This document shows, piece after piece, positions 33,537 through 40,790 of a stretch of DNA of 64,000 nucleotides. Below the pieces are notes generated by a model that saw nothing but the letters and a program-made list of their open reading frames with translations, was not told the origin of the DNA and ran no database searches. Both the position numbers and the translations under genes were made by a program. Origin of the DNA: Streptomyces niger (GTDB taxonomy: Bacteria > Actinomycetota > Actinomycetes > Streptomycetales > Streptomycetaceae). Every line of letters starts with the position of its first letter. The stretch's first letter is position 1. The stretch covers positions 62,001-126,000 of the forward strand of contig NZ_JOFQ01000007.1 of the NCBI RefSeq assembly GCF_000718305.1. Reading direction: 5' to 3'.

Positions 33537-34843
33537 TGGACATTATCGAGATTGATGGCTACGCCTTCCAGGCGGACAAGTTGGCGGAGGCGGAGGAAAA
33601 GGCAGAGCCGCCAGTCCCAACCGGCGCCGAAGCGCTGGCGGACCTTGAGGGAGCACTCAGGCGGTTTGTGTGGTTTCCCAAGCCGCATCACTTCACGGTG
33701 GCGGTTTTGTGGACGGCCTACACGCACCTGCTGACACAGTGCCCCGGACTTCCCATTGCGCCACGACTCGGCATATTTTCCGGCGCCCCTGGGTCCGGCA
33801 AGACGCGCGCTTTGGAGGTTCTTTCCAAGTTGGTCGCCAATGGGCAGGACGTAGGCTCCATGTCGTCGGCGGCCATGCTGCGAATCATCGCGGCAGCGGA
33901 AGCATCGGAAGAACCAGGAACGTCCCCTGTCGTTCTGTTCCCTGACGAACTAGACCGAACGTACTCTGCCAATTCCGCAGGAAATCAGGATGATCTAACC
34001 ATCATTCTGAACGCGGGATACAAGCGCGGTGCGGTGGTGCTGCGTGCACACAAGGACAAGCAAACGGAGGTAGTTCGATACCCGTGCTTCGCTCCGGTCG
34101 CGTTCGCCGGACTGGCAACGGCCCGGCTTCCGGACGCGCTCCTGACGCGCACGTTCGTTATTCACACAACGCGCGCTCGACGGGAGGAACGACCCGAGCC
34201 GTATTTCCCCTTGGCGCATGATGAAGAACTGGTCGAGGTTCGAGAGAGCGCGGCCCGATGGGCCAGGGATACGGCCCATCGATTCGTCAATAAAGAAAAG
34301 CTACTGGCCGAACTCCTGGCCCCGGAAATCGGGGACAAGGTGGATGGCCGAGACCATGAAATCTGGTCGTGCCTGTGGGCCGTTGCGGTCACCGCCGGGG
34401 ATGAGTGGCGGGAGCGCTGCATGGCGGCGCTGGAGGCTGCCCAGGAGGAGTCACGCGACGGAAGCGCTACGGGTTCCGCCTCCATGCGGCTCCTGACGGC
34501 CCTGCGAACCCACTACCGGGGCCTGGAGCGGCGCGGCAGGGTGAGGGTCGGCATTAGCCGGGACGACGCCTGTACGGCGGCGCTGAACCTGGACCCGCTG
34601 GCGTTCTCCCGGTTCGACGGCCGGGAGGAATTGCGACCGGAAGATGTGGGGCGGCTGCTACGTGAGCACGGTTTGAAGTCCACGCGTGTCCGTGTCGGCA
34701 GTGAACGGTCCTATGGATGGCATTGGGCGGATCTGCGGGACGCTTGGGAACGAGTCCTGCCGCCACTGGACGACGGCGACGGAGAAGACCCGGAAGCCAT
34801 AGAAGAGAACCCCTCGGCTGACATCTTCGGCCAGTCTCGCTAA
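33533..34843 (+). CDS. DUF3631-type AAA ATPase (primase/helicase-like) of the element
   Basis: 436 residues. Walker A is FSGAPGSGKTRAL (about residue 83), Walker B VVLFPDELDRTY, followed by a sensor-like NAGYKRGAVVLR. The C-terminal part is the DUF3631 region ending in a small winged-helix-like segment (LRPEDVGRLLREHGLKSTRVR). DUF3631 proteins are the ATPase/helicase half of primase-helicases in actinophages, plasmids and satellites; no primase domain is visible here, so priming must come from elsewhere. Start ATG 33533 or 33536 (tandem). The gene is bracketed by iterons and boxes, which points to element replication. Confidence 0.87.
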   Translation: MMDIIEIDGYAFQADKLAEAEEKAEPPVPTGAEALADLEGALRRFVWFPKPHHFTVAVLWTAYTHLLTQCPGLPIAPRLGIFSGAPGSGKTRALEVLSKLVANGQDVGSMSSAAMLRIIAAAEASEEPGTSPVVLFPDELDRTYSANSAGNQDDLTIILNAGYKRGAVVLRAHKDKQTEVVRYPCFAPVAFAGLATARLPDALLTRTFVIHTTRARREERPEPYFPLAHDEELVEVRESAARWARDTAHRFVNKEKLLAELLAPEIGDKVDGRDHEIWSCLWAVAVTAGDEWRERCMAALEAAQEESRDGSATGSASMRLLTALRTHYRGLERRGRVRVGISRDDACTAALNLDPLAFSRFDGREELRPEDVGRLLREHGLKSTRVRVGSERSYGWHWADLRDAWERVLPPLDDGDGEDPEAIEENPSADIFGQSR

Positions 34844-34855
34844 CGCCGCACATGG

Positions 34856-34880
34856 CGGGACAGGACGGGACAGCGGGACA
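34856..34880 (-). repeat. Right iteron cluster, three inverted TGTCCCG units
   Basis: CGGGACA at 34856-34862, 34866-34872 and 34874-34880, the exact mirror of the cluster at 33120-33144 including unit spacing (10 then 8 bp). It begins 13 bp after the DUF3631 stop. Confidence 0.7.
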
Positions 34881-34987
34881 ACGTAAGACGCAGAGCAAAG
34901 AGTGTTCCGGTGGCGGAAATAGAGACTTCCGGCCGGCTGGTCCATTCAGGAATTGCGAATCAGTGCTCGCCTATCCCGATGTAGCGG

Positions 34988-35035
34988 TCCTCAGTTAATG
35001 GACAAGGAGGGCGCTGTCACGGTCCCCAGTTAATG
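34988..35035 (+). repeat. Two boxes TCC(T/C)CAGTTAATG
   Basis: Copies at 34988-35000 and 35023-35035, 35 bp apart, match the box at 33187-33199. An AAGGAGG lies between them. They could be operators for the structural genes or part of an origin. Confidence 0.55.
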
Positions 35036-35125
35036 CATGTAGAAGGCCCCCGCCCTACGTAGGGGGTTCTCGCCCGGCGGCGTCCGGGTGCGCGCAAGCG
35101 CCACCAACCGGCCACCAAACCTCGC

Positions 35126-35154
35126 GCCCCGGTATCCCCGGGGCGTGGGGTTTT
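35126..35154 (+). terminator. Terminator before the structural genes
   Basis: GCCCCGG-TATCC-CCGGGGC followed by GTGGGGTTTT. It would stop transcripts from the primase operon, so the capsid genes probably have their own promoter or need antitermination. Confidence 0.65.
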
Positions 35155-35185
35155 CGCATACCTAGAACTCCCCCTGGAGCGCCTT

Positions 35186-35437
35186 GTGTTTCTTGAGCGA
35201 ATCAACCTGATCCGACGTCTTATCGCTGCCCTTGGTGACGCACTCGACATGGCCCGCGAGACGGGCACGCTTGACCGTTTCCCCGACTTCTACGAACTCC
35301 GGGAAAAGGCGGCCAAGGATCTCGGCGAGATGGTCCGCACCGCCTACAACAACGGGGGCATCACGGAGGCACAGGCGCAGTCCGCCATGCGCCCGATCTA
35401 CTCCACCGCGAACGAGGCGCAGCACACCAGTGCCTGA
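35186..35437 (+). CDS. Small helical protein of the element's structural module
   Basis: 83 residues from GTG 35186, with GGAG at good distance. The sequence (FLERINLIRRLIAALGDALD, EKAAKDLGEMVRTAYNNGG) predicts two or three amphipathic helices. No family is recognised. Its end overlaps the next start by eight bases, tying it to the scaffold-like and capsid genes; a minor structural, packaging or regulatory role is possible. Confidence 0.72.
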   Translation: MFLERINLIRRLIAALGDALDMARETGTLDRFPDFYELREKAAKDLGEMVRTAYNNGGITEAQAQSAMRPIYSTANEAQHTSA

Positions 35438-35867
35438 GTCCACCGAAACAGCCGCGGACGCCTACGCGGCGGCACCGGAGGCGGAGGCGGTCGCGGAAGT
35501 GCCCGAGACGGCTCCAGCCCCCGGAGACGGCGGGACGGGGCCTGATGCGGAAGCACTTCAGGCGCGTGTCCGTGAGCTGGAGGAGGAGCGGGACCGTCTG
35601 GCGGCCGAGAGGGCCGAGCGGGACCGCACGGACGCCGTGGCAGCCGTCGTGAGCCGCTACGAGCACATCACGGGGGAGATCGTCCAGGCCCTTCCCGAAG
35701 ACCTCCCCACGGACCGCCTGGAGGCCGTTGCGGGTGCCGTCAACAAGGCTATGCACGCGGCCCTAAACCCACCCGGCCTCGGACGCGGGGGCCTCACCCC
35801 ATCCGGAGAACGGCGGGCCACCTGGGACGGCCTTTTCCGCTCTGCCCTTGAACAGCGCAACCTCTAA
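35430..35867 (+). CDS. Scaffold-like coiled-coil protein upstream of the capsid gene
   Basis: 145 residues from GTG 35430, overlapping the upstream gene by eight bases. The acidic Ala/Pro/Glu-rich N-terminus (about 1-45) is followed by a coiled coil (LQARVRELEEERDRLAAERAERD, about 47-75) and a small C-terminal helical region ending in LFRSALEQRNL. Size, acidity, coiled coil and position immediately before the major capsid gene match phage scaffolding proteins, which drive procapsid assembly. Assignment rests on architecture, not on a recognised family. Confidence 0.6.
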   Translation: MPESTETAADAYAAAPEAEAVAEVPETAPAPGDGGTGPDAEALQARVRELEEERDRLAAERAERDRTDAVAAVVSRYEHITGEIVQALPEDLPTDRLEAVAGAVNKAMHAALNPPGLGRGGLTPSGERRATWDGLFRSALEQRNL

Positions 35868-35881
35868 GCAAGGAAAGCTAC

Positions 35882-36730
35882 TTGTCTCTTCTGACTACTA
35901 CCCCCGGCGTCTCCGGCATCACCCCCGACGACTACGGCCCGCTGATCGTCCAGCCCGTAGAGCGGCAGAGCGTCGCTCTCCAGGTGGCCAGCAAGCTGAA
36001 GACGGACCGCACCAAGGTCCACATCCCCATCGTGCACACCGACGCGGGCGCGTCCTTTGTGGCGGAGGGGGAGGAGATCGCCGAGACGGATGCCGTCATG
36101 GGTGAGCTGGAGATCGTCCCGTCCAAGTGCGCGGGCCTGTCCATCGTGTCGTCCGAGCTGGCTGAGGACAGCGACCCTGACGCACAGAAGCTCGTGGGTG
36201 ACGGTCTGGCCCGTTCCATCGCCGGGGCCCTGGACCGCTCGTTCTTCGGCAACCTCTCCGCACCCAACCCGAAGGGCCTGGAGAGCGTGGACGGCGTGGG
36301 CACCGTGGACGCCGGAACGAAGTTCACCAACCTGGACGCCTTCCAGGAGGCCATCAACCGGGCCGAGGACGTGGGCGCCACGATCACGGCGTTCGCTGCG
36401 AACCCGGTGGACGCGCTGACCCTGGCCCAGCTCAAGCAGACCAAGGACAGCAACGTCCCGCTCCTGGGCTCCGACCCGACCGCGCCGACCCGGCGAACCA
36501 TCCTGGGCGTCCCGCTGTTCGTCTCCAACGCTGTGGCCGCCGGGACCGTGTGGGGTATTCCGCGTGACCGCGTGATGGTGGTCATGCGCCGGGACGTGAC
36601 CCTGGACGCCTCCAAGCACGTCCGGTTCACGCGGGACCAGGTGGCCATCAAGGCCACCATGCGCGCGGCGCACGCCTTCCCGCATCCGGCCGCGATCCAG
36701 CGCGTCCGTCTCACGGCGTCCAAGCCTTAA
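35882..36730 (+). CDS. HK97-fold major capsid protein
   Basis: 282 residues from TTG 35882, with AAGGAAAG upstream. Typical features are the E-loop/N-arm region (KLKTDRTKVHIPIVHTDAGA), the P-domain stretch GELEIVPSKCAGLSIVSSELAEDS, and the A-domain end (WGIPRDRVMVVMRRDVTLDA, FTRDQVAIKATMRAAHAF). There is no N-terminal delta domain of about 100 residues, consistent with the separate scaffold-like protein. It should form an icosahedral shell, but no portal, protease or terminase is encoded. The chain is short for an HK97 capsid protein, suggesting a small capsid. Confidence 0.86.
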   Translation: MSLLTTTPGVSGITPDDYGPLIVQPVERQSVALQVASKLKTDRTKVHIPIVHTDAGASFVAEGEEIAETDAVMGELEIVPSKCAGLSIVSSELAEDSDPDAQKLVGDGLARSIAGALDRSFFGNLSAPNPKGLESVDGVGTVDAGTKFTNLDAFQEAINRAEDVGATITAFAANPVDALTLAQLKQTKDSNVPLLGSDPTAPTRRTILGVPLFVSNAVAAGTVWGIPRDRVMVVMRRDVTLDASKHVRFTRDQVAIKATMRAAHAFPHPAAIQRVRLTASKP

Positions 36731-36742
36731 CGCCAACGAACC

Positions 36743-36782
36743 GGCGGCCGGGGGTGGGGTACACCCCCCTTGGCCACCGCCG
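36743..36782 (+). terminator. Terminator after the capsid gene
   Basis: GGGGGTG (36750-36756) pairs with CACCCCC (36762-36768), extended by GGCGG/CCGCC outer arms; starts 13 bp after the capsid stop. Confidence 0.6.
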
Positions 36783-36984
36783 GAAGACCGAAGCGTGATA
36801 GCGGCTCCGTCTCTGTACGGGTTCCAAGGTCTTTCAGAGCCGCCAGGCACACCCCAACTCGCCAGCGACCAGCGGAAACGCCGAGTCAGCCGCTTCACGC
36901 AGGGGCCATAACCGCAGATTCGGCGACCCGAGAGCCTGCGTTTCGAAGGTGCTCCCCCGGCCGGCGTGGGGCCTCTCGGCGACC

Positions 36985-37010
36985 GGGAGCCCTGGCATTG
37001 CTGGGCTCCC
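36985..37010. other. Perfect hairpin of unknown role
   Basis: GGGAGCCC and GGGCTCCC enclose a 10-nt loop, 132 bp before the XRE regulator gene. It could be part of a small RNA or an operator. Confidence 0.35.
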
Positions 37011-37028
37011 ACCCCCCTTCGAATCCAT

Positions 37029-37070
37029 GGCCCCGTGCCTGCCCGACGCCGGGCGGGTGCGGGGCCTTTT
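37029..37070 (+). terminator. Strong hairpin terminator upstream of the XRE gene
   Basis: GGCCCCG...CCCG pairs with CGGG...GCGGGGCC and is followed directly by TTTT. It isolates the regulator/cargo block from the capsid transcript. With the hairpin at 36985 it may end a short untranslated RNA. Confidence 0.75.
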
Positions 37071-37141
37071 ACGTGCTCTGAGACCAGGGTGCGGGCGTAC
37101 GCTGCGAGTACGACTGCCGTACCTGTCAAGGAGCGCGCACC

Positions 37142-38377
37142 ATGGCTACAGGGCTTGCCGAGAACGTCAGGAACTACCGTCGCACCGCCGGTATGAGCCA
37201 AGAGCAGCTAGCCGAAGCGGCAAACGTGTCTGTCGGCACCGTCCGCAAGGTGGAGCAAGGCGGAGACGTGCGCATGGAAACCTTGCACGCCCTTGCCCGC
37301 GCCCTCGGCGTCGCCACTTCCACGCTCTTCGCCATCGAGGCCCCGACGCCCGTCATCGGTGATGAGGCTAACCGCCGTTACCTGGTGGAGTTGCGAAAGG
37401 CGCTCATGCCCCCCGTTGGCCTATCAGCGCCGATCACGAACCTGGGAGAGGCCGACGAACTGTCGGTGCTCCGCAGGGCCACGGCGGACGCTCACGCGCT
37501 CTACTGGGCCGACCGGTACGACTCGGTGGCCAAGCGCCTTCCGGGGCTGCTGCGGTCGGCTGAAGCAGCCGTGGAGGCGTTGGAGGGCGAGGAGCAGCAG
37601 CGGGCAATGATTGCCCGTTGCCATGCGCTGTTGCTGACCGGCAAATACCTGACGCAGGTGCGGCAATACGACATGGCGTATTTCGCCCTGGTGGAAGCGA
37701 TCCGGCTTGCCCGGGAGACGGGGCAGACGCTGACCGCTGCGACGGGTGTCGTAGGCATGTGCTGGCTGCTGCTGAGGCAGGACCGGTTCGATGAGAGCGA
37801 GCAGCTTGCCGCGCAGACCGCAGCAGAGATCGAACCCCGCATGTCGGACGCCAGTGCCGCTCACCTCGCCGTGTGGGGTGAGCTGTGGCTCAGGGTTGCC
37901 TCTGCCACCGTGCGGAACAACCGCCCAGACGTGGCGCACGAGGCCCGCAGGATGGCCGGGACAGCCGCTAGTGCGATGAGCGGCGAGAACGCAGAGTTCC
38001 CCCTCCACTGGGGCGGCTTTGGCCCTGTCACGGCGGAACTGAAAGCCGTGGAGGACCTGGCGCTGCTCGGAGACGCGCGAGGCGTTTTGAGCCGGTCGGA
38101 CGACGGCCTGTTGGGCAGCAAGGCGCTCCGCAACTTCGGCAAGCCGACGGCCCCGAACTGGGACCGTCACCGGCTGGACGTGGCCCAGGCACACGTCACG
38201 CTCAAACAGCACCAAGACGCCATGGACATACTGATGTCCGTCCGGCGCACATCGGGTGAATGGATCAAGCATCAGCCGATGGCCCGCTACGTGATGACGG
38301 ACCTGCTCAAGGCCCGCAAACGCACCCTGACGCAGGACATGCGCGACATGGCCACACACCTGGGCGTTTCCGGCTAG
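37142..38377 (+). CDS. XRE-family HTH regulator with TPR-like C-terminal domain
   Basis: 411 residues. Residues 8-65 are an HTH_3 domain (NYRRTAGMSQEQLAEAANVSVGTVRKVEQGG). Residues 100-400 consist of helical TPR-like repeats (ALLLTGKYLTQVRQYDMAYFALVEAIRLAR; LGDARGVLSRSDDGLLG). This is the architecture of Streptomyces regulators that sense a peptide or small ligand through the TPR solenoid. ATG 37142 follows AAGGAGCG. It lies at the head of the cargo genes, so it probably controls them or the element's lysogenic state. No short peptide gene is evident beside it. Confidence 0.88.
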   Translation: MATGLAENVRNYRRTAGMSQEQLAEAANVSVGTVRKVEQGGDVRMETLHALARALGVATSTLFAIEAPTPVIGDEANRRYLVELRKALMPPVGLSAPITNLGEADELSVLRRATADAHALYWADRYDSVAKRLPGLLRSAEAAVEALEGEEQQRAMIARCHALLLTGKYLTQVRQYDMAYFALVEAIRLARETGQTLTAATGVVGMCWLLLRQDRFDESEQLAAQTAAEIEPRMSDASAAHLAVWGELWLRVASATVRNNRPDVAHEARRMAGTAASAMSGENAEFPLHWGGFGPVTAELKAVEDLALLGDARGVLSRSDDGLLGSKALRNFGKPTAPNWDRHRLDVAQAHVTLKQHQDAMDILMSVRRTSGEWIKHQPMARYVMTDLLKARKRTLTQDMRDMATHLGVSG

Positions 38378-38502
38378 CTACTACGCAGCGTGGCAGTTCC
38401 CCTGTCAGCGCCCCAGAACTGCCATGCCACGTACGTGGATTGACCCGTTCCGTGACCGTAGCTTCTCGGTATTCCAGCGTCGAACGGACCAGGGGCCGAG
38501 AG

Positions 38503-38775
38503 ATGGTGCACAGGACGGATGCAGACCGTCAGCGCAGGCGTGACCTTGCCGACGCTTCGGCGGGTGCCTGGACCCCCGCCACGGGCACATACGCGGTGGA
38601 CAAGACGACCGGCCGAATCGGTGAGGTACGCAGACTGTTCGAGGGGTCCGCGTACCTCGTTCCGCCGGGTGGCGGCGCTGAGTGGGCGGTTCGGCCCGAC
38701 CAGTTGCGCGAGCCCACCGCCGAGGAGCACGAGCGGGCACGGGTCTGGACGCGCCCGGTCGGGAGCCGACCGTGA
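38503..38775 (+). CDS. Small conserved-type hypothetical protein 1 of the cargo block
   Basis: 90 residues from ATG 38503. A basic head (HRTDADRQRRRDLADASAG) leads to a small beta-rich region (GTYAVDKTTGRIGEV, SAYLVPPGGGAEWAV) resembling an SH3-like barrel. No known family is assigned. The stop overlaps the next start (GTGA). Similar small proteins commonly follow XRE-TPR regulators in Streptomyces, but the function is unknown. Confidence 0.72.
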   Translation: MVHRTDADRQRRRDLADASAGAWTPATGTYAVDKTTGRIGEVRRLFEGSAYLVPPGGGAEWAVRPDQLREPTAEEHERARVWTRPVGSRP

Positions 38776-39047
38776 GCCGGGCCTACTTCGCGCCGCACCA
38801 CAGTTACTCAGAACCGCCGGTCGATCTCCCCGCGCGGGCCTCATCGCTCGAACCGGCGCCGGTTGAGGGCTGCAAGGTGTGCGCGCACGCTGCGGCATGG
38901 CGGCAGGCGTTCCGGACGGGAAACGGCACGACGGACGGCTACACCAACCAGTCCCGGGCCGTGGACTGCTCACTGGAGATCCGCAACCACCCGCACCAGC
39001 CGCGCGTAACGGGGCTGCCGATCGACCCCCCGGCGGTGCGTCCGTGA
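38772..39047 (+). CDS. Small hypothetical protein 2 of the cargo block
   Basis: 91 residues, GTG 38772 overlapping the upstream stop. EGCKVCAHAAAWRQAF has a CxxC pair and a later Cys (VDCSLEIRNH) with His residues, so zinc binding is possible. It is Pro-rich at both ends. The stop overlaps the next start (GTGA), so the three small genes are one coupled unit. Confidence 0.7.
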   Translation: MSRAYFAPHHSYSEPPVDLPARASSLEPAPVEGCKVCAHAAAWRQAFRTGNGTTDGYTNQSRAVDCSLEIRNHPHQPRVTGLPIDPPAVRP

Positions 39048-39322
39048 GCACCCGCAGCGTGATCCGGGCCGTGAAGCACGCCATCGGCACGCACCCGCGT
39101 AGCAAGATCACCGTTTCGGCACGCTGCATGAACGGCGGATGCCCGTGGACGCTGGAGACGACCGCCGACCTGAAGGCGGCCGACCTGGCGATGATGACCC
39201 ACACGGGCCGGACTGGGCACCCGACGTTCGCCCGGACGTTCAAGGACGTGGCGCTCGTGCGCCGTCTGGAGCTGAACGAGGGACGGACGGCAATCCCGCC
39301 GCTTCCGTCCGAGGGGCCGTAA
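39044..39322 (+). CDS. Small hypothetical protein 3 of the cargo block
   Basis: 92 residues from GTG 39044. VSARCMNGGCPWTLE is a Cys-x4-Cys pair on a beta strand and MTHTGRTGHPTF supplies two His, giving a C2H2-like metal site. The pattern is that of small zinc-ribbon-like proteins seen in Streptomyces regulatory blocks (possibly DUF7848-like; uncertain). It ends 132 bp before the radical SAM gene. Confidence 0.7.
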   Translation: MSTRSVIRAVKHAIGTHPRSKITVSARCMNGGCPWTLETTADLKAADLAMMTHTGRTGHPTFARTFKDVALVRRLELNEGRTAIPPLPSEGP

Positions 39323-39454
39323 CAGGCGCGCACGCGGCCCGCTAGCCCCCGCCCCTCTCGCGGTGGACTGAAGGCGCGCAACACCGTGTTCCCCCACGCT
39401 GCGCAGCCCGCTTGAGGGGCGGGCAACCTCTCCCACAGTCGCAAGGAGGCGGCG

Positions 39455-40363
39455 ATGAGCCCTGGCCGGAACCGACTGAAATTCGCATGGCTGGAGGTCA
39501 CGGGTTTCTGTAACGAGTTCTGCGATCACTGCTATGCAGACTCCTCCCCGAAGGGGACGCACGGCACGATGACCCTCCAGGACTGGAAGCGCACCATCGA
39601 TCAGCTCGCGGCCCTGGGCGCGCTGGACGTGCAGTTCATCGGCGGGGAACCGACCCTGTACCCGCACCTGCCCAGCCTCATCCGGCACGCCCACGGGGTG
39701 GGCCTGTCCGTGGAGGTGTTTTCCAACCTCACCCACGTTCGTGATCACCTGTGGGCGACTTTCACGGACTGCGGGGTCAAGCTCGCCACGTCGTACTACT
39801 CCGACACGGCGGACGACCACGACAAGGTGACCAACCTCCGGGGGTCGCACCGGCGGACCCGAAGCAACATTCAAAAGGCGCTCAGCCTGGGTATTCCGGT
39901 GCGCGGCGGCGTGGTCGCGGTGCGCAAAGAGCAGCGCGTCCAGGAAGCGGCCAAGGACCTCGTGGCCCTCGGCGTGGGCACGGTCGGCGGCGACCGGACC
40001 CGGGCGTTCGGAAGGGGGAGCCGGGGCGCCGCACCGACGATCGCTGACCTGTGCGGACACTGCGCCCACGAGAAATGCGCTATCGGCCCGACGGGTGACG
40101 TGTGGCCGTGCGTGCTGGGCCGCTTCCTGACCATCGGCAACGTGCGAGAAGCGCCGCTCCCCGACATCTGGGGAGGCGCGCGTATGGCCAAGGTGACGGC
40201 CGAGATTACCGCCGTACACGGCGAGGGGGCGCAGTCCTGCACGCCCCCGCAGTTCCTGCCCATGTGCGGGCCGTGTCAGCCGTGCGTCCCCTCTGTGGGG
40301 CACTGCGACCCAAGGGAGGCTGACGCCGTGGCCGGGGCGACTACGATCGGCGCACCCGCCTGA
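39455..40363 (+). CDS. Radical SAM protein with SPASM-like C-terminal cysteines
   Basis: 302 residues. The Fe-S motif is CNEFCDHC (Cx3Cx2C, about residues 19-26), the SAM-binding GGEP is in FIGGEPTLYPHL (about 63), and strand motifs follow. The C-terminal third has CGHCAHEKCAIGPTGDVWPCVLG and CGPCQPC, enough cysteines for SPASM-type auxiliary clusters, as in enzymes that modify peptides or carry out MoaA-like chemistry. A strong AAGGAGG precedes ATG 39455. It lies inside the mobile element beside an XRE-TPR regulator and three small overlapping ORFs, any of which might be its substrate or partner. Substrate unknown. Confidence 0.88.
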   Translation: MSPGRNRLKFAWLEVTGFCNEFCDHCYADSSPKGTHGTMTLQDWKRTIDQLAALGALDVQFIGGEPTLYPHLPSLIRHAHGVGLSVEVFSNLTHVRDHLWATFTDCGVKLATSYYSDTADDHDKVTNLRGSHRRTRSNIQKALSLGIPVRGGVVAVRKEQRVQEAAKDLVALGVGTVGGDRTRAFGRGSRGAAPTIADLCGHCAHEKCAIGPTGDVWPCVLGRFLTIGNVREAPLPDIWGGARMAKVTAEITAVHGEGAQSCTPPQFLPMCGPCQPCVPSVGHCDPREADAVAGATTIGAPA

Positions 40364-40391
40364 CCCGCTGAGATCACCAGGGAGCGCGCAC

Positions 40392-40739
40392 ATGCACGAT
40401 CACGGCGACGACTTCGGCCCGTGGGGTTCCGACGGCACCGCCAGCGCCATACAGCGAACTGAGGAAGAGTGGGCCGCCATCGCCCGGTACGTCCGGCACG
40501 CCGCGAACAAGATTGGCCCCGATCTTCCGCTGTGCCTCCCTGGCGAACCCCAAGAGTGCGGGCGGCCCGCCCAGCAGCACGTCTTGGCGTGGTCGGCGCA
40601 CCTGAAGGCGGCGGCCCATCACCTGATTGAGCAAGCCACCCCCAGCAGGGAGAGGGGCGCTCACGCCGTCGGAACCCTCTACCAGCGACGACTGACCGAG
40701 CTGCGAGACCAGAGCGCGCGCACACACGTCCAGCAGTAA
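40392..40739 (+). CDS. Hypothetical protein after the radical SAM gene
   Basis: 115 residues from ATG 40392, with GGGAGCG upstream, 28 bp after the radical SAM stop, so probably co-transcribed. It is mostly helical (EEEWAAIARYVRHAANKIG, HVLAWSAHLKAAAHHLIEQA) with two cysteines and a His/Asp-rich start (HDHGDD). No family is recognised. It is the last gene before attR. Confidence 0.7.
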   Translation: MHDHGDDFGPWGSDGTASAIQRTEEEWAAIARYVRHAANKIGPDLPLCLPGEPQECGRPAQQHVLAWSAHLKAAAHHLIEQATPSRERGAHAVGTLYQRRLTELRDQSARTHVQQ

Positions 40740-40748
40740 ACCGGTACT

Positions 40749-40789
40749 GGCCCCACCCGCGCGTACCCAGATGCCGCGCGGGCGGGGCC
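40749..40789 (+). terminator. Terminator at the right end of the element
   Basis: GGCCCCACCCGCGCG pairs with CGCGCGGGCGGGGCC around an 11-nt loop, 25 bp before attR; it would keep element transcripts from entering the chromosome. Confidence 0.75.
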
Positions 40790-40790
40790 T

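Larger units (their letters stand above)
34844..35185 (+). other. Non-coding replication/regulatory region of the element
   Basis: 342 bp without a supported gene. It holds the inverted iterons, two TCCYCAGTTAATG boxes, a perfect palindrome CCCTACGTAGGG near 35053-35064 and a terminator at 35126-35154. It separates the replication module from the structural module. Confidence 0.6.
36731..37141 (+). other. Non-coding region between capsid and regulator genes
   Basis: 411 bp with three hairpins: GC-rich structure at 36743-36782, an 8-bp perfect stem at 36985-37010 (GGGAGCCC/GGGCTCCC), and a strong terminator at 37029-37070. Several short frames exist but none has a convincing start signal. The run TTCGAATCC after the second hairpin recalls a tRNA T-loop, yet no cloverleaf forms. 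Confidence 0.55.

Noticed and set aside
37009..37040. A tRNA gene suggested by TTCGAATCC
   Set aside because: No acceptor, D or anticodon stems can be paired around it.
39455..40363. Prokaryotic viperin (antiviral radical SAM)
   Set aside because: Viperin-type motifs around the Fe-S site are missing and the C-terminus has SPASM-like cysteines not found in viperins.
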